Under the pieces are notes generated by a model. It was not told the DNA's origin. It searched no databases and saw nothing but the letters and a program-made list of their open reading frames with translations. From positions 1 to 54,326 of the forward strand of contig NZ_ANNV01000095.1 in the NCBI RefSeq assembly GCF_000346755.1: 54,326 nt of DNA, in the 5' to 3' direction. This DNA is from Pseudomonas sp. CBZ-4 (lineage in GTDB: Bacteria > Pseudomonadota > Gammaproteobacteria > Pseudomonadales > Pseudomonadaceae). Position numbers and translations under genes: made by a program. Below, piece by piece: positions 34,339 to 44,692 of the stretch (positions are counted from its first letter, which is position 1; each line of letters begins with the position of its first letter).

Positions 34339-36393
34339 TCAGCTCAGCGTCGAGATGTCGGCGATATTGACGAACAGACCACGCAGGCGCGCCAGCATGG
34401 CGTAGCGGTTTTTCCGCACGCCCGCATCGTCGGCATTGATCATCACGGCTTCGAAGAACGCATCCACCGGGTCACGCAAGGTGGCCAGGCGCGCCAGGGC
34501 TTCGGCATAGTTGCGCTCGGCGATCAGCGGTTTCACCGCCGTCTCTGCCTTGGCGATGGCCGAGTTCAGCGAGAACTCCTTGGCGTCGGCAAACAGGCCA
34601 GGGTCGACGTCCGCATTGCCCAGGCCTTCGGCCTTGCTCAGCAGGTTCGACACACGCTTGTTCACCGCGGCCAGGGCGTCAGCTTCCGGCAGTTTGCGGA
34701 AGGCCTGCACGGCTTGTACGCGCTGATCGAAGTCCAGCGCCGAACCCGGTTGCAGGGCACGCACCGCCAGGTACACCGACACGTCCACGCCTTCGTCTTC
34801 GTAACGCGCACGCAGGCGGTCGAACACGAATTCCAGCACTTGCTCGGCCAGGCCGGCTTGCTTGACCTTGGCACCGAACTGGCCAACCGCGAACACCACG
34901 GCCTGGGTCAGGTCGAGGTCGAGCTTCTTGTCGATCAGGATACGCAGCACGCCCAGGGCCGCACGGCGCAGGGCATACGGGTCTTTGCTGCCGGTAGGCA
35001 ACATGCCGATACCGAAGATGCCCACGAGGGTGTCCAGCTTGTCGGCAATGGCCACGGCGGCACCGGTCAGGGTGCTTGGCAGCTCGGCGCCGGCACCGCG
35101 CGGCATGTACTGCTCGTTCAGGGCCAGAGCCACATCGTCCGGCTCGCCGTCGTTGAGGGCGTAGTAGTAGCCGGCAACGCCTTGCATCTCCGGGAACTCG
35201 CCGACCATCTCGGTGGCCAGGTCGCACTTGGACAGCAGGCCCGCACGTGCGGCCCACGCGGAATCACCGCCAATGCGCGGCGCAATGTAGGCCGCCAGCT
35301 TGGAAACACGCACAGCCTTGTCGTAGACGCTGCCGAGTTTTTCCTGGAACACCACGTTCTGCAGGCGCAGGTTGAAGTCTTCCAGCTTCTGTTTCTTGTC
35401 TTGCTTGAAGAAGAACTCGGCGTCGGTCAGGCGCGGGCGCACGACTTTCTCGTTACCGGCGATGATCTGCTGCGGGTCCTTGCTTTCGATGTTGGCCACG
35501 GTGATAAAGCGCGGCAGCAACTTGCCGTCCACATCCAGCAGGCAGAAATACTTCTGGTTGTCCTGCATGGTGGTGATCAGGGCTTCTTGCGGCACATCGA
35601 GGAAACGTTCTTCGAACGAGCACACCAGCGGCACCGGCCACTCCACCAGGGCGGTCACTTCGTCGAGCAGGCTTGGCGGCACGATGGCGGTGCCTTCCTG
35701 CAGACGGGCCAGCTCTTCGGTGCGCTTGCTGATCAGCTCGCGACGCTCGTTGGCGTCGGCCAGCACGTAGGCGGCGCGCAGGTCGGCGGCATAGTTGGCC
35801 GGCGACGTGATGCGTACCGCTTCCGGATGGTGGAAGCGATGGCCACGGGACTCACGGCCAGCCTTCTGGGCAAGGATGGTGCAGTCGATGACCTGGTCAC
35901 CGAGCAGCATCACCAGCCATTGGGTCGGACGCACGAACTCTTCCTTGCGGGCACCCCAGCGCATGCGCTTGGGGATCGGCAGGTCGTTCAGGGAATCTTC
36001 AACGATGGTCGGCAACAGGCTCGCGGTCGGCTTGCCGGTGATCACCTGGCTGAAGCGCAGTTTCGGGCCGCTCTGATCGATCTCGCTCAGCTCGACGCCG
36101 CACTTCTTGGCGAAGCCCAGCGCGGCCTGAGTCGGGTTGCCTTCGGCATCGAAAGCCGCCTGGCGTGGCGGGCCGTCGAGGTTGATGCTGCGGTCCGGCT
36201 GCTGGGTTTCCAGCGCGGTCAGCAACACGGCCAGGCGACGTGGCGCGGCGTAGACTTTTTTCGCGGCGAACTTCAGGCCAGCGCTGTGCAGGCCTTTTTC
36301 GATACCGGCCAGGAACGCGTCGGCCAGGGTGTTCAGTGCCTTGGGTGGCAGCTCTTCGGTGCCCAGTTCAACCAGGAAATCTTGAGCACTCAT
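34339..36393 (-). CDS. glyS: Glycyl-tRNA synthetase beta subunit
   Basis: GlyS is the large subunit of the alpha2-beta2 glycyl-tRNA synthetase and carries tRNA recognition. The 684-residue length is normal. It starts [20 protein letters not shown] and contains the conserved PKRMRWG segment near residue 139 and the [16 protein letters not shown] motif near 475. A C-terminal anticodon-binding domain is present. It overlaps glyQ by four bases, ensuring balanced synthesis of the two subunits. Confidence 0.98.
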   Translation of the reverse strand: MSAQDFLVELGTEELPPKALNTLADAFLAGIEKGLHSAGLKFAAKKVYAAPRRLAVLLTALETQQPDRSINLDGPPRQAAFDAEGNPTQAALGFAKKCGVELSEIDQSGPKLRFSQVITGKPTASLLPTIVEDSLNDLPIPKRMRWGARKEEFVRPTQWLVMLLGDQVIDCTILAQKAGRESRGHRFHHPEAVRITSPANYAADLRAAYVLADANERRELISKRTEELARLQEGTAIVPPSLLDEVTALVEWPVPLVCSFEERFLDVPQEALITTMQDNQKYFCLLDVDGKLLPRFITVANIESKDPQQIIAGNEKVVRPRLTDAEFFFKQDKKQKLEDFNLRLQNVVFQEKLGSVYDKAVRVSKLAAYIAPRIGGDSAWAARAGLLSKCDLATEMVGEFPEMQGVAGYYYALNDGEPDDVALALNEQYMPRGAGAELPSTLTGAAVAIADKLDTLVGIFGIGMLPTGSKDPYALRRAALGVLRILIDKKLDLDLTQAVVFAVGQFGAKVKQAGLAEQVLEFVFDRLRARYEDEGVDVSVYLAVRALQPGSALDFDQRVQAVQAFRKLPEADALAAVNKRVSNLLSKAEGLGNADVDPGLFADAKEFSLNSAIAKAETAVKPLIAERNYAEALARLATLRDPVDAFFEAVMINADDAGVRKNRYAMLARLRGLFVNIADISTLS

Positions 36394-37343
36394 TGTGCAG
36401 CCTCCAGCTTAGCCAACACTTCATCACGCAGGTCCGGGGTCGCCATCGGGAAGCCCAGCTTGGCGCGCGCCAGCAGGTAGGCTTGGGCGACGGAACGCGC
36501 CAGGGTACGTACACGCAGGATGTATTGCTGACGCGCAGTCACCGAGATCGCCCGGCGCGCATCCAGCAGGTTGAAGGTATGGGAGGCCTTCAACACCATT
36601 TCGTAGCTTGGCAACGGCAGCGGCTGGTCGAGTTCGATCAGGCGCTTGGCTTCGCTTTCATAGAAGTCGAACAGTTCGAACAGTTTGTCGACGTTGGCGT
36701 GTTCGAAGTTGTAGGTGGATTGCTCCACTTCGTTCTGGTGGAACACGTCGCCGTAGGTGACTTTGCCGAACGGGCCGTCCGCCCACACCAGGTCGTAGAC
36801 CGAGTCCACGCCTTGCAGGTACATGGCCAGGCGCTCGAGGCCGTAGGTGATTTCGCCGGTGACCGGGTAGCACTCGATGCCGCCCGCTTGCTGGAAGTAA
36901 GTGAACTGCGTCACTTCCATGCCGTTGAGCCAGACTTCCCAGCCCAGGCCCCAGGCGCCGAGCGTTGGCGATTCCCAGTTGTCTTCGACGAAACGGATGT
37001 CGTGCACCAGGGGGTCCAGGCCGACATGCTTGAGCGAGCCCAGGTACAGTTCCTGGAAGTTGTCCGGGTTCGGCTTCAATACCACCTGGAACTGGTAGTA
37101 GTGCTGCAGACGGTTCGGGTTTTCGCCGTAGCGGCCGTCAGTCGGGCGACGACTGGGCTGCACATAAGCGGCGTTCCAGGTTTCCGGGCCGATGGCCCGC
37201 AGGAATGTAGCGGTGTGGAAAGTGCCGGCGCCTACTTCCATATCGTAGGGCTGAAGTACCACACAACCTTGCTCGGCCCAGTATTGCTGGAGGGCGAGGA
37301 TCAAGTCTTGGAAGGTACGCACGGCTGGCGTAGGCTGGCTCAC
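36390..37343 (-). CDS. glyQ: Glycyl-tRNA synthetase alpha subunit
   Basis: GlyQ is the catalytic subunit that activates glycine. The GTG at 37343 ((M)[17 protein letters not shown]) is chosen because ACAGGTG lies six bases upstream, giving 317 residues; an in-frame GTG three codons earlier overlaps that ribosome-binding site. Family blocks are [20 protein letters not shown] near residue 23, [20 protein letters not shown] near 60, and [20 protein letters not shown] near 130. It is divergent from tag. Confidence 0.98.
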   Translation of the reverse strand: MSQPTPAVRTFQDLILALQQYWAEQGCVVLQPYDMEVGAGTFHTATFLRAIGPETWNAAYVQPSRRPTDGRYGENPNRLQHYYQFQVVLKPNPDNFQELYLGSLKHVGLDPLVHDIRFVEDNWESPTLGAWGLGWEVWLNGMEVTQFTYFQQAGGIECYPVTGEITYGLERLAMYLQGVDSVYDLVWADGPFGKVTYGDVFHQNEVEQSTYNFEHANVDKLFELFDFYESEAKRLIELDQPLPLPSYEMVLKASHTFNLLDARRAISVTARQQYILRVRTLARSVAQAYLLARAKLGFPMATPDLRDEVLAKLEAAQ

Positions 37344-37424
37344 GAAATTCACCTGTTACTTGGGCTGCGATTTAAAGAGCGGGAGTATACCCGATTCGGC
37401 CGCGCCACCATCCCCTGGAGCCTT

Positions 37425-37982
37425 ATGCCACGCTGCTTTTGGTGTTCTGAAGATCCGCTGTACATGGCATATCACGATCAGGAGTGGGGAACGCCGCTGC
37501 GCGATGCGCAGGGCTTGTTCGAGTTGCTTTTGCTCGAAGGGTTCCAGGCGGGCCTTTCCTGGATCACCGTTTTACGCAAACGCGAGCATTATCGAAAGGT
37601 CTTGTTTGGTTTTGATGCACAACGCTTGGCGCGGCTCACCGATGCCGAAATCGAAGCGCTGATGCTCGACCCGGGCATCGTGCGCAATCGCCTCAAGCTC
37701 AACGCCACACGCCGCAATGCCGCCGCCTGGCTGGCGCTGGAGAATCCAGTGGAGCTGCTCTGGTCCTTCGTCGGCGGCGCGCCCAAGGTCAATCACTTCA
37801 AGGACCGCAGCGAAGTCCCGGCGATCACCGCCGAGGCTGAAGCCATGAGCAAAGCCTTGAAAAAGGCCGGTTTCACCTTTGTCGGCCCGACCATTTGCTA
37901 CGCGTTCATGCAGGCCAGCGGCATGGTCATGGACCACACCCAGGACTGCGACCGTTACGCGGACCTGGCTAACGCCGGTTAG
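37425..37982 (+). CDS. tag: DNA-3-methyladenine glycosylase I
   Basis: Tag excises 3-methyladenine from alkylated DNA. The ATG at 37425 has GGAG six bases upstream and gives 185 residues. The open frame runs far upstream antisense to glyQ, but that part is not real. The zinc-binding N-terminus (MPRCFWCSEDPLYMAYHDQEWG) and the C-terminal histidine/cysteine partners (MDHTQDCDRY) are present. The conserved EGFQAGLSWITVLRKRE block is near residue 38. It is divergent from glyQ and is followed 40 bases later by the lipid A acyltransferase gene. Confidence 0.97.
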   Translation: MPRCFWCSEDPLYMAYHDQEWGTPLRDAQGLFELLLLEGFQAGLSWITVLRKREHYRKVLFGFDAQRLARLTDAEIEALMLDPGIVRNRLKLNATRRNAAAWLALENPVELLWSFVGGAPKVNHFKDRSEVPAITAEAEAMSKALKKAGFTFVGPTICYAFMQASGMVMDHTQDCDRYADLANAG

Positions 37983-38022
37983 AATGCCGGCTTTGCGCAC
38001 CACACACGATCAGGAGTGACCT

Positions 38023-38910
38023 GTGGAAAAGTTGAAAGGCGCCTTGCTGGTAGGCGCTCTCCGGTTATTTGCCCTGCTGCCTTGGCGCGCCGTCCAGGCC
38101 GTCGGCACGGCCATTGGCTGGGTCATGTGGAAAACCCCCAACCGCTCCCGCGACACGGTGCGGATCAACCTGTCCAAATGCTTCCCGGACATGGACCCCG
38201 CCGCCCGCGAGCGCCTGGTGGGCCAGAGCCTGATGGACATCGGCAAATCCCTCACCGAAAGCGCCTGCGCGTGGATCTGGCCGGCCCAACGCTCGATTGA
38301 CCTGGTCCGCGAAGTCGAAGGCCTGGAAGTGCTGCACGAAGCCCTGGCCTCGGGCAAAGGCGTGGTGGGCATCACCAGCCACCTGGGCAACTGGGAAGTG
38401 TTGAACCACTTCTATTGCAGCCAGTGCAAACCGATCATTTTCTATCGCCCGCCCAAGCTCAAGGCGGTGGATGAACTGCTGCGCAAACAACGGGTGCAGT
38501 TGGGCAACCGCGTGGCGGCCTCGACCAAGGAAGGCATTCTGAGCGTGATCAAGGAAGTGCGCCGGGGCGGCCAGGTGGGCATTCCCGCCGACCCGGAGCC
38601 GGCCGAGTCCGCGGGGATCTTCGTGCCGTTCTTTGCCACCCAGGCGCTCACCAGCAAGTTCGTGCCGAACATGCTCGCCGGCCACAAGGCCGTGGGCGTA
38701 TTCCTGCATGCCCTGCGGCTGCCGGACGGTTCGGGTTACAAAGTGATCCTGGAAGCGGCACCGGAAGACATGTACAGCACCGACACCGCCACGTCCTGTG
38801 CGGCGATGAGCAAGGTGGTGGAGCGCTATGTCGGCGCGTATCCGAGCCAGTACATGTGGAGCATGAAGCGCTTCAAGAAGCGCCCGCCGGGTGAGGAGCG
38901 GTGGTACTGA
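38023..38910 (+). CDS. lpxL: Lipid A biosynthesis acyltransferase (LpxL/HtrB family)
   Basis: This inner-membrane enzyme adds a secondary acyl chain to the lipid A precursor. The GTG at 38023 gives 295 residues. A membrane-associated N-terminus precedes the catalytic HX4E motif (SHLGNWE near residue 122). The FYRPPK segment near 140, the GGQVGIPADPEPAESAGIFVPFF block near 186, and the C-terminal PSQYMWSMKRFKKRP motif are family signatures. Pseudomonads carry more than one paralogue, so the exact acyl position is not assigned. Confidence 0.9.
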   Translation: MEKLKGALLVGALRLFALLPWRAVQAVGTAIGWVMWKTPNRSRDTVRINLSKCFPDMDPAARERLVGQSLMDIGKSLTESACAWIWPAQRSIDLVREVEGLEVLHEALASGKGVVGITSHLGNWEVLNHFYCSQCKPIIFYRPPKLKAVDELLRKQRVQLGNRVAASTKEGILSVIKEVRRGGQVGIPADPEPAESAGIFVPFFATQALTSKFVPNMLAGHKAVGVFLHALRLPDGSGYKVILEAAPEDMYSTDTATSCAAMSKVVERYVGAYPSQYMWSMKRFKKRPPGEERWY

Positions 38911-38942
38911 GTGCCCCGATCCATAGATCAATGAAGTCCTAA

Positions 38943-39029
38943 TGTGGGAGCTGGCTTGCCTGCGATAACATCACCTCGGTGTAACTGACAGACCGAGTTG
39001 CCAGCATCGCAGGCAAGCCAGCTCCCACA
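38943..39029. repeat. REP pair, outward-GTGGGAG topology
   Basis: Two inverted arms (38943-38968 and 39004-39029), with core TGGGAGCTGGCTTGCCTGCG and its complement, flank a 35-base spacer. The GTGGGAG ends are on the outside. It lies between the convergent lpxL and TPR genes, where it could protect or terminate transcripts. Confidence 0.9.
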
Positions 39030-39038
39030 GGGATCACC

Positions 39039-39350
39039 TCAGGCTTGGCGGTCGAGTTTCTTCAGGAACACCGTCATTTCTTTTTCGGCCTGTTTGTCGC
39101 CATGGGCTTGGGCCGCTTCGATGCCCTTCTCCCACGCCAGCCGCGCGGCTGCCACATCACCTGATCCCGCCTGCGCCTTGCCCAACAACTTCCACGCCGC
39201 CGAATACTTCGGATCGAACTTGACGCATTTCTGCAAATGCTCCGCCGCCTTGGCGTTGTCCTTCAAGTCCAGATAACCCTTGCCCAAACCAAAGCGCAGC
39301 AACGCGTTATCCACACCCTTGGCGAGCATTTTTTCCAGGGAATCGAGCAT
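39039..39350 (-). CDS. Small tetratricopeptide-repeat protein
   Basis: The 103-residue protein contains about two to three TPR units (NALLRFGLGKGYLDLKDNAKAAEHL near residue 16 and YSAAWKLLGKAQAGSGDVAAARLAWEKG near 49). No signal peptide or membrane segment is seen, so it is probably a cytoplasmic protein-interaction module. A conserved hypothetical of this kind occurs near trkA in other pseudomonads. REP elements flank it on both sides. An exact DnaA-box 9-mer lies within it (39307-39315). The function is unknown. Confidence 0.85.
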   Translation of the reverse strand: MLDSLEKMLAKGVDNALLRFGLGKGYLDLKDNAKAAEHLQKCVKFDPKYSAAWKLLGKAQAGSGDVAAARLAWEKGIEAAQAHGDKQAEKEMTVFLKKLDRQA

Positions 39351-39390
39351 GGCGGTGTGTCCTTTAGCTATCCAGGGTTTTCAATATCGC

Positions 39391-39458
39391 CATCGCGGGC
39401 AAGCCCGCTCCCACAGTTGGAACGCGATCTCCTGTGGGAGCGAGCTTGCCCGCGATGA
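39391..39458. repeat. REP pair, inward-GTGGGAG topology
   Basis: The two arms are 39391-39416 (GCGGGCAAGCCCGCTCCCAC core) and 39433-39458 (TGGGAGCGAGCTTGCCCGCG). They face each other with the GTGGGAG ends inside and only about 16 bases between. This is a different sequence class (CCCGCG) and the opposite arrangement from the pair at 38943. It lies between trkA and the TPR gene. Confidence 0.9.
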
Positions 39459-39483
39459 CGGTGGTAGGCCCACCCAATTTCTA

Positions 39484-40857
39484 TCAGAAAAAACTCAGCC
39501 CCACGTGGAACAGCTTCTCCACATCGCGGATATGTTTCTTATCCACAAGGAACAGGATCACATGGTCGCCAGTCTCGATCACCGTATCGTCGTGGGCAAT
39601 GATCACCTCTTCATCGCGAATAATCGCGCCGATGGTGGTGCCCGGCGGCAAACCGATATCGCGGATGGCCTTGCCGATGACCTTGCTGGATTTGGCGTCA
39701 CCGTGGGCAATCGCCTCGATGGCTTCCGCCGCGCCCCGGCGCAGGGAGTGCACGCTGACGATGTCGCCACGGCGCACGTGGGCGAGCAAGGTGCCGATGG
39801 TGGCCAGCTGCGGGCTGATGGCGATGTCGATATCGCCGCCCTGGATCAGGTCGACGTAGGCCGGGTTGTTGATGATGGTCATCACCTTCTTTGCCCCCAG
39901 CCGCTTGGCCAGCAGCGACGACATGATGTTGGCCTCGTCGTCGTTGGTCAGGGCCAGGAAGATGTCGGCGTCGGCGATGTTTTCTTCCATCAGCAGGTCG
40001 CGGTCCGAAGCACTGCCTTGCAGGACCACGGTGCTGTCGAGGGTGTCGGACAAATGCCGGCAGCGTGCCGGGTTCATCTCGATGATCTTCACCTGGTAGC
40101 GGCTTTCGATGGCTTCGGCCAGGCGTTCGCCAATCTGCCCGCCACCGGCGATGACGATGCGCTTGTAGCTCTCGTCGAGCCGGCGCATTTCACTCATGAC
40201 CGCGCGAATATTCGCCTTGGCGGCGATGAAAAATACTTCGTCGTCCGCTTCGATCACCGTATCGCCCTGGGGCAGGATCGGCCGGTCACGGCGGAAGATA
40301 GCGGCCACGCGGGTTTCCACATTCGGCATGTGTTCACGCAGCTGGCGCAGTTGCTGGCCCACCAACGGCCCGCCGTAGTACGCCTTCACGGCCACCAGTT
40401 GCGCCTTACCCTCAGCAAAGTCGATCACCTGCAAGGCGCCGGGGATTTCGATCAGGCGCTTGATGTAGTGGGTCACCACCTGTTCCGGGCTGATCAGCAC
40501 GTCCACCGGAATCGCGTCGTTGTCGAACAGGCCGGCGCGGGTCAGGTAGGCCGCTTCGCGCACGCGGGCGATCTTGGTCGGGGTGTGGAACAGGGTGTGG
40601 GCGACCTGGCACGCGACCATGTTGGTCTCGTCGCTGTTGGTCACCGCCACCAGCATGTCCGCGTCGTCGGCACCGGCCTGGCGCAGCACCGTGGGGAACG
40701 AGGCGCGACCTTGCACGGTGCGGATGTCGAGGCGGTCGCCGAGGTTGCGCAGGCGCTCGCTGTCGGTGTCGACCACGGTGATGTCGTTGGCTTCGCTGGC
40801 CAAATGTTCGGCCAGCGTGCCGCCGACCTGCCCTGCCCCAAGGATGATGATTTTCAT
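39484..40857 (-). CDS. trkA: Trk potassium uptake regulatory protein TrkA
   Basis: TrkA is the peripheral NAD(H)-binding regulator of the TrkH/TrkG potassium channel. The 457-residue protein has two RCK modules. The first nucleotide-binding motif is [16 protein letters not shown] at residue 3 and the second is [17 protein letters not shown] near residue 233. Each is followed by a TrkA-C domain. It lies 23 bases after rsmB in the def-fmt-rsmB-trkA order usual for this group. A weak parS-like sequence overlaps its last codons (39497-39512), and a DnaA-box 9-mer is inside at 39539. Confidence 0.97.
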   Translation of the reverse strand: MKIIILGAGQVGGTLAEHLASEANDITVVDTDSERLRNLGDRLDIRTVQGRASFPTVLRQAGADDADMLVAVTNSDETNMVACQVAHTLFHTPTKIARVREAAYLTRAGLFDNDAIPVDVLISPEQVVTHYIKRLIEIPGALQVIDFAEGKAQLVAVKAYYGGPLVGQQLRQLREHMPNVETRVAAIFRRDRPILPQGDTVIEADDEVFFIAAKANIRAVMSEMRRLDESYKRIVIAGGGQIGERLAEAIESRYQVKIIEMNPARCRHLSDTLDSTVVLQGSASDRDLLMEENIADADIFLALTNDDEANIMSSLLAKRLGAKKVMTIINNPAYVDLIQGGDIDIAISPQLATIGTLLAHVRRGDIVSVHSLRRGAAEAIEAIAHGDAKSSKVIGKAIRDIGLPPGTTIGAIIRDEEVIIAHDDTVIETGDHVILFLVDKKHIRDVEKLFHVGLSFF

Positions 40858-40880
40858 CCGGTCACTCCCTTAAACCCGTT

Positions 40881-42191
40881 TCAGCCGCGCGCGGCGGCGA
40901 TCTTGATCAGTTTGGCGTAGTAGAAGCCGTCGTGTCCGCCTTCTTGCGCGAGCAATTGGCGGCCATGGGGCTGCTTGATCCCGGCCGAGGTCGCGAGGTC
41001 CAGCTCCCGCGCGCCGCTGGTGCGGGCGAGGAAGGCTGCGATCACTTCGGTATTTTCCGTCGGCAAGGTCGAGCACGTGGCGTAAAGCAGGATGCCGCCG
41101 ACTTCCAGGGTTGGCCACATCGCGTCGAGCAGTTCACCTTGCAGCACGGCCAGGGCCGCGATGTCGTCGGGTTGGCGGGTGAGCTTGATGTCCGGGTGGC
41201 GGCGGATTACGCCAGTGGCGGAGCATGGCGCGTCGAGCAGGATGCGCTGGAAGGGCTTGCCGTCCCACCAGGTGGCGGTGTCGCGGCCGTCGGCGGCGAT
41301 CAACTCGGCGCTGAGGCCCAGGCGCGCGAGGTTCTCGCGCACGCGCACCAGGCGCTTGGCTTCCAGGTCGACGGCGACTACACCGGCGAGGTCTTTTTCC
41401 ACCTCAAGGATGTGACACGTCTTACCGCCCGGTGCGCAGCAGGCGTCGAGCACACGCTGGCCCGGCGCCAGGTCGAGCAGGTCGGCGGCCAGTTGTGCGG
41501 CTTCGTCCTGCACACTGATCCAGCCTTCGGCAAAGCCCGGCAGGCTGCGCACGTCGGTGGCGGCTTCGAGCACGATGCCGTCAACGCTGTACACGCACGG
41601 CGTGGCGTTGATACCAGCGGCGGTGAGCAATTGCAGATAGGCGTCGCGGCGGTGGTGACGACGGTTGACCCGCAGGATCATCGGTGGATGCGCGTTGTTC
41701 GCTGCGCAAATGGTTTCCCATTGCTCAGGCCAGAACGCCTTCAGGGATTTTTGCAGCCAGCGCGGGTGGGCAGTGCGCACCACCGGGTCATGTTCCAGCT
41801 CGGCCAGCAGCGCTTCGCTTTCACGCTGGGCGCGGCGCAGCACGGCATTGAGCAGGGCCTTGGCCCAGGGCTTTTTCAGCTTGTCGGCGCAACCGACCGT
41901 TTCGCCGATGGCGGCGTGGGCCGGCACGCGGGTGTAGAGCAACTGATAGAGGCCGACCAGCAGCAACGCTTCCACATCCGCGTCCGCCGCCTTGAACGGC
42001 TTTTGCAGCAACTTGGCCGCCAGCGCCGACAAGCGCGGCTGCCAGCGGGCGGTGCCAAACGCCAGGTCCTGGGTAAAACCACGGTCGCGGTCTTCGACCT
42101 TGTCCATCTGCGTGGGCAGCGAGCTGTTCAACGACGCCTTGCCATTGAGGACAGCGGCGAGAGCCTTGGCGGCAGCCAGACGCGGGTTCAT
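40881..42191 (-). CDS. rsmB: 16S rRNA (cytosine967-C5)-methyltransferase RsmB
   Basis: RsmB (Sun/Fmu) methylates C967 of 16S rRNA. The 436-residue protein has an N-terminal NusB-like helical RNA-binding domain (about 1-140). The methyltransferase domain carries the SAM motif [16 protein letters not shown] near residue 248. The two catalytic cysteines lie in [15 protein letters not shown] near 320 and [11 protein letters not shown] near 375. It overlaps fmt by four bases and precedes trkA. Confidence 0.97.
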   Translation of the reverse strand: MNPRLAAAKALAAVLNGKASLNSSLPTQMDKVEDRDRGFTQDLAFGTARWQPRLSALAAKLLQKPFKAADADVEALLLVGLYQLLYTRVPAHAAIGETVGCADKLKKPWAKALLNAVLRRAQRESEALLAELEHDPVVRTAHPRWLQKSLKAFWPEQWETICAANNAHPPMILRVNRRHHRRDAYLQLLTAAGINATPCVYSVDGIVLEAATDVRSLPGFAEGWISVQDEAAQLAADLLDLAPGQRVLDACCAPGGKTCHILEVEKDLAGVVAVDLEAKRLVRVRENLARLGLSAELIAADGRDTATWWDGKPFQRILLDAPCSATGVIRRHPDIKLTRQPDDIAALAVLQGELLDAMWPTLEVGGILLYATCSTLPTENTEVIAAFLARTSGARELDLATSAGIKQPHGRQLLAQEGGHDGFYYAKLIKIAAARG

Positions 42192-43141
42192 TGCGCGACC
42201 ACCCCGAGCACGGTGCCCACGGCAAATTTCTCACGACGGCTGTTGAACAAATCACTGAAATTCAGCGCCTTGCCACCGGGCAATTGCAGACGGGTCAGGC
42301 ACAGCGCTTGTTCACCGCAGGCGACCAACAGGCCGTCCTTGCTGGCGCCGATGATTTCACCGGGTGCGCCGTTGCCTTCGGCCAAGGTCGCGGCCAGCAC
42401 TTTCAGGGCTTCGCCGTTGAGGGTGCTGTGGCAGATCGGCCACGGGTTGAACGCACGCACCAGGCGCTCCAGCTCCACGGCCGGGCGGCTCCAGTCGATG
42501 CGCGCTTCATCTTTGTTCAGTTTGTGGGCGTAGGTCGCCAGGCTGTCGTCCTGCACTTCGCCCTCCAGGGTGCCCGCCGCGAGGCCGGCGATGGCCTGGA
42601 GCACGGCCGGCGGGCCCAGCTCGGCGAGGCGATCGTGCAGGCTGCCGCCGGTGTCCTGGGCGGTGATCGGGGTGGTGACCTTGAGCAGCATCGGGCCGGT
42701 GTCCAGGCCCAATTCCATGCGCATCACGGTCACGCCGCTTTCGCTATCGCCCGCCTCAACGGCGCGCTGGATCGGCGCCGCACCGCGCCAGCGTGGCAGC
42801 AGGGAGGCGTGGCTGTTGATGCAGCCCAGGCGTGGGATATCCAGCACCACTTGCGGCAGGATCAAGCCATAGGCCACCACCACCAGCAGGTCCGGTTGCA
42901 GCGCCGCCAGTTCGGCCTGGGCTTCGGCGTTGCGCAGGGTCGGCGGTTGCAGCACGGGAATGTTGTGTTCCAGCGCCAGCTGCTTGACCGGGCTCGGCAT
43001 CAGTTTTTGCCCGCGACCGGCCGGGCGATCCGGCTGGGTGTACACCGCGACGATGTCATAAGGGCTGGCGAGCAGCGCCTTGAGGTGTTCGGCGGCAAAT
43101 TCGGGTGTACCGGCAAAAACAATGCGCAGTGGCTCGGTCAT
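42188..43141 (-). CDS. fmt: Methionyl-tRNA formyltransferase
   Basis: Fmt formylates initiator methionyl-tRNA with 10-formyl-tetrahydrofolate. The 317-residue protein has the N-terminal Rossmann start [18 protein letters not shown] and the catalytic [18 protein letters not shown] block near residue 108 (Asn and His present). The C-terminal OB-like tRNA-binding domain has the KDGLLVACG motif near 266. It follows def, with a terminator-like hairpin in the 69-base gap. Confidence 0.98.
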   Translation of the reverse strand: MTEPLRIVFAGTPEFAAEHLKALLASPYDIVAVYTQPDRPAGRGQKLMPSPVKQLALEHNIPVLQPPTLRNAEAQAELAALQPDLLVVVAYGLILPQVVLDIPRLGCINSHASLLPRWRGAAPIQRAVEAGDSESGVTVMRMELGLDTGPMLLKVTTPITAQDTGGSLHDRLAELGPPAVLQAIAGLAAGTLEGEVQDDSLATYAHKLNKDEARIDWSRPAVELERLVRAFNPWPICHSTLNGEALKVLAATLAEGNGAPGEIIGASKDGLLVACGEQALCLTRLQLPGGKALNFSDLFNSRREKFAVGTVLGVVAQ

Positions 43142-43172
43142 GGGAGGTCTCGGTTAAAAACAGTCACAAAAG

Positions 43173-43198
43173 AAAAAGGCTTGCCGCAGCAAGCCTTT
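43173..43198 (-). terminator. Terminator-like hairpin between def and fmt
   Basis: On the minus strand a ten-base stem (AAAGGCTTGC with GCAAGCCTTT) around TGCG is followed by TTTTTCTTTT. It lies 13 bases after def and 32 bases before fmt. Full termination here would uncouple fmt from def, so it may work as a partial terminator or attenuator. Confidence 0.8.
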
Positions 43199-43210
43199 GG
43201 AAGACGGGCA

Positions 43211-43717
43211 TCAAGCTTGCTGGCGATGCTTCTTTTCCAGCTTCTTCTTGATCCGGTCACGCTTGAGCGTGGACAGGTAATCGACAAACAGCTTGCCGTT
43301 GAGGTGGTCGCACTCGTGCTGGATGCACACCGCCAGCAGGCCTTCGGCAATCAGCTCGAACGGCTTGCCGTCGCGGTCCAGAGCCTTGATCTTCACGCGC
43401 AGCGGGCGCTCGACGTTCTCGTAGAACTCCGGCACCGACAGGCAGCCTTCCTGGTACTCGCCCATCTCTTCGGTCAGCGGTTCGAACTCGGGGTTGATGT
43501 ACACCATCGGCTCGCTGCGATCTTCCGACAGGTCCATGACCACGACACGCTGATGCACGTTGACCTGGGTCGCGGCGAGGCCGATGCCCGGGGCTTCATA
43601 CATTGTTTCAAACATGTCATCGACCAACTGACGAACCTTGTCGTCCACTACGGCCACCGGTTTGGCGACAGTGCGCAGGCGCGAGTCGGGGAATTCGAGG
43701 ATGTTCAAAATAGCCAT
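43211..43717 (-). CDS. def: Peptide deformylase
   Basis: Def removes the formyl group from new polypeptides. The start at 43717 ([15 protein letters not shown]) gives 168 residues; the open frame continues upstream without conserved sequence. The three metal-site motifs are present: GIGLAATQV near residue 44, EGCLSVPE near 89, and [17 protein letters not shown] near 132. It is divergent from the secreted protein gene at 43853 and upstream of fmt. Confidence 0.98.
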   Translation of the reverse strand: MAILNILEFPDSRLRTVAKPVAVVDDKVRQLVDDMFETMYEAPGIGLAATQVNVHQRVVVMDLSEDRSEPMVYINPEFEPLTEEMGEYQEGCLSVPEFYENVERPLRVKIKALDRDGKPFELIAEGLLAVCIQHECDHLNGKLFVDYLSTLKRDRIKKKLEKKHRQQA

Positions 43718-43852
43718 AAGCGTAATTGCTGCACATGTGAGGTAAAGGCAAATCGGCGTTGGGATGGACCCAAACGACCGGTGTGAAACCCTTAAAAGCC
43801 GCGAAGGCCAAGGCATTTCACGCGAACGCACATAATAAAGGAGATTCACCCC

Positions 43853-44629
43853 ATGAGGAAATCGCTGCTCGTCTTACTGCTGTGGGCGCCGGTCGCCATG
43901 GCCCTGCTGCCATCGCCCGGCCAGCGTCTGGATCAGCCGACGCAACAGGCCATCCAGCGTTTTTTATTGCATAACCGCGTGCTTGATTCCCTGCAGGACC
44001 TGGACAACGCGCCCTACATCGTCGCGGCCGACGCCGGCCGGGTGCTGGGCGCGCCGGGTGAGCAGGTGCATGCGCGCGGCGTCCTGGACCCTTCCCACCC
44101 GATCTACGGAATATTCCGACGCGGCAAGGTCTACACCGATCCACAAACCCACGAACTGCTGGGCATCAACGCCGATGACATCGGCACCGCGCGCTTTGTG
44201 ACGGTGGGCGACCTCTCCACCCTGGCCGTGCAGCGCGTGACCCAGGAAATTCGCCCAGGCGACCGCTTGCTCCGAGCCCAGCCACCCGTAGACCTGGCAC
44301 GCCTGGAGGTGTCGGAACCTGCGACTTTCATTGAAGGAAAAATCATCGACGTCCCCAGAGGCGTTACCCAGATCGGCGTGCTGGATGCCGTGACCCTGAA
44401 CAAAGGTCGGCGCGATGGCATGGTTGAGGGGCACCTGCTCCCCGTGATCAAGACTGGCGCCACTGTTCGCGACGCGCTCACCGGCGTCCCGACGAAACTT
44501 CCCGATGAGCGCGCCGGCACTCTGCTGGTGTTTCGCACCTACGAAAAGCTCAGTTACGGCCTGGTTCTCAAGGCATCACGCCCCTTGGCCGTAATGGACC
44601 GTTTCGAGACTGTCCATCAAAGACAATAA
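43853..44629 (+). CDS. Secreted protein, LysM-less homologue of the def-adjacent LysM family
   Basis: In other pseudomonads the gene divergent from def encodes a LysM protein of about 340 residues. Here the product is 258 residues. It has a signal peptide ([17 protein letters not shown]) followed almost at once by the family's C-terminal domain ([57 protein letters not shown], and [18 protein letters not shown]). The expected LysM stretch with a GDTLWDI-type motif is absent. The reading frame is intact with AAAGGAGA eight bases before the ATG. This looks like an in-frame loss rather than a pseudogene. It probably acts in the periplasm; its function is unknown. Confidence 0.85.
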   Translation: MRKSLLVLLLWAPVAMALLPSPGQRLDQPTQQAIQRFLLHNRVLDSLQDLDNAPYIVAADAGRVLGAPGEQVHARGVLDPSHPIYGIFRRGKVYTDPQTHELLGINADDIGTARFVTVGDLSTLAVQRVTQEIRPGDRLLRAQPPVDLARLEVSEPATFIEGKIIDVPRGVTQIGVLDAVTLNKGRRDGMVEGHLLPVIKTGATVRDALTGVPTKLPDERAGTLLVFRTYEKLSYGLVLKASRPLAVMDRFETVHQRQ

Positions 44630-44692
44630 ATAGCCTGCTAAATAAGTTACCAACAGAGTTATCCACAGCTTGTTCCGGTCAAGGATGATCAG

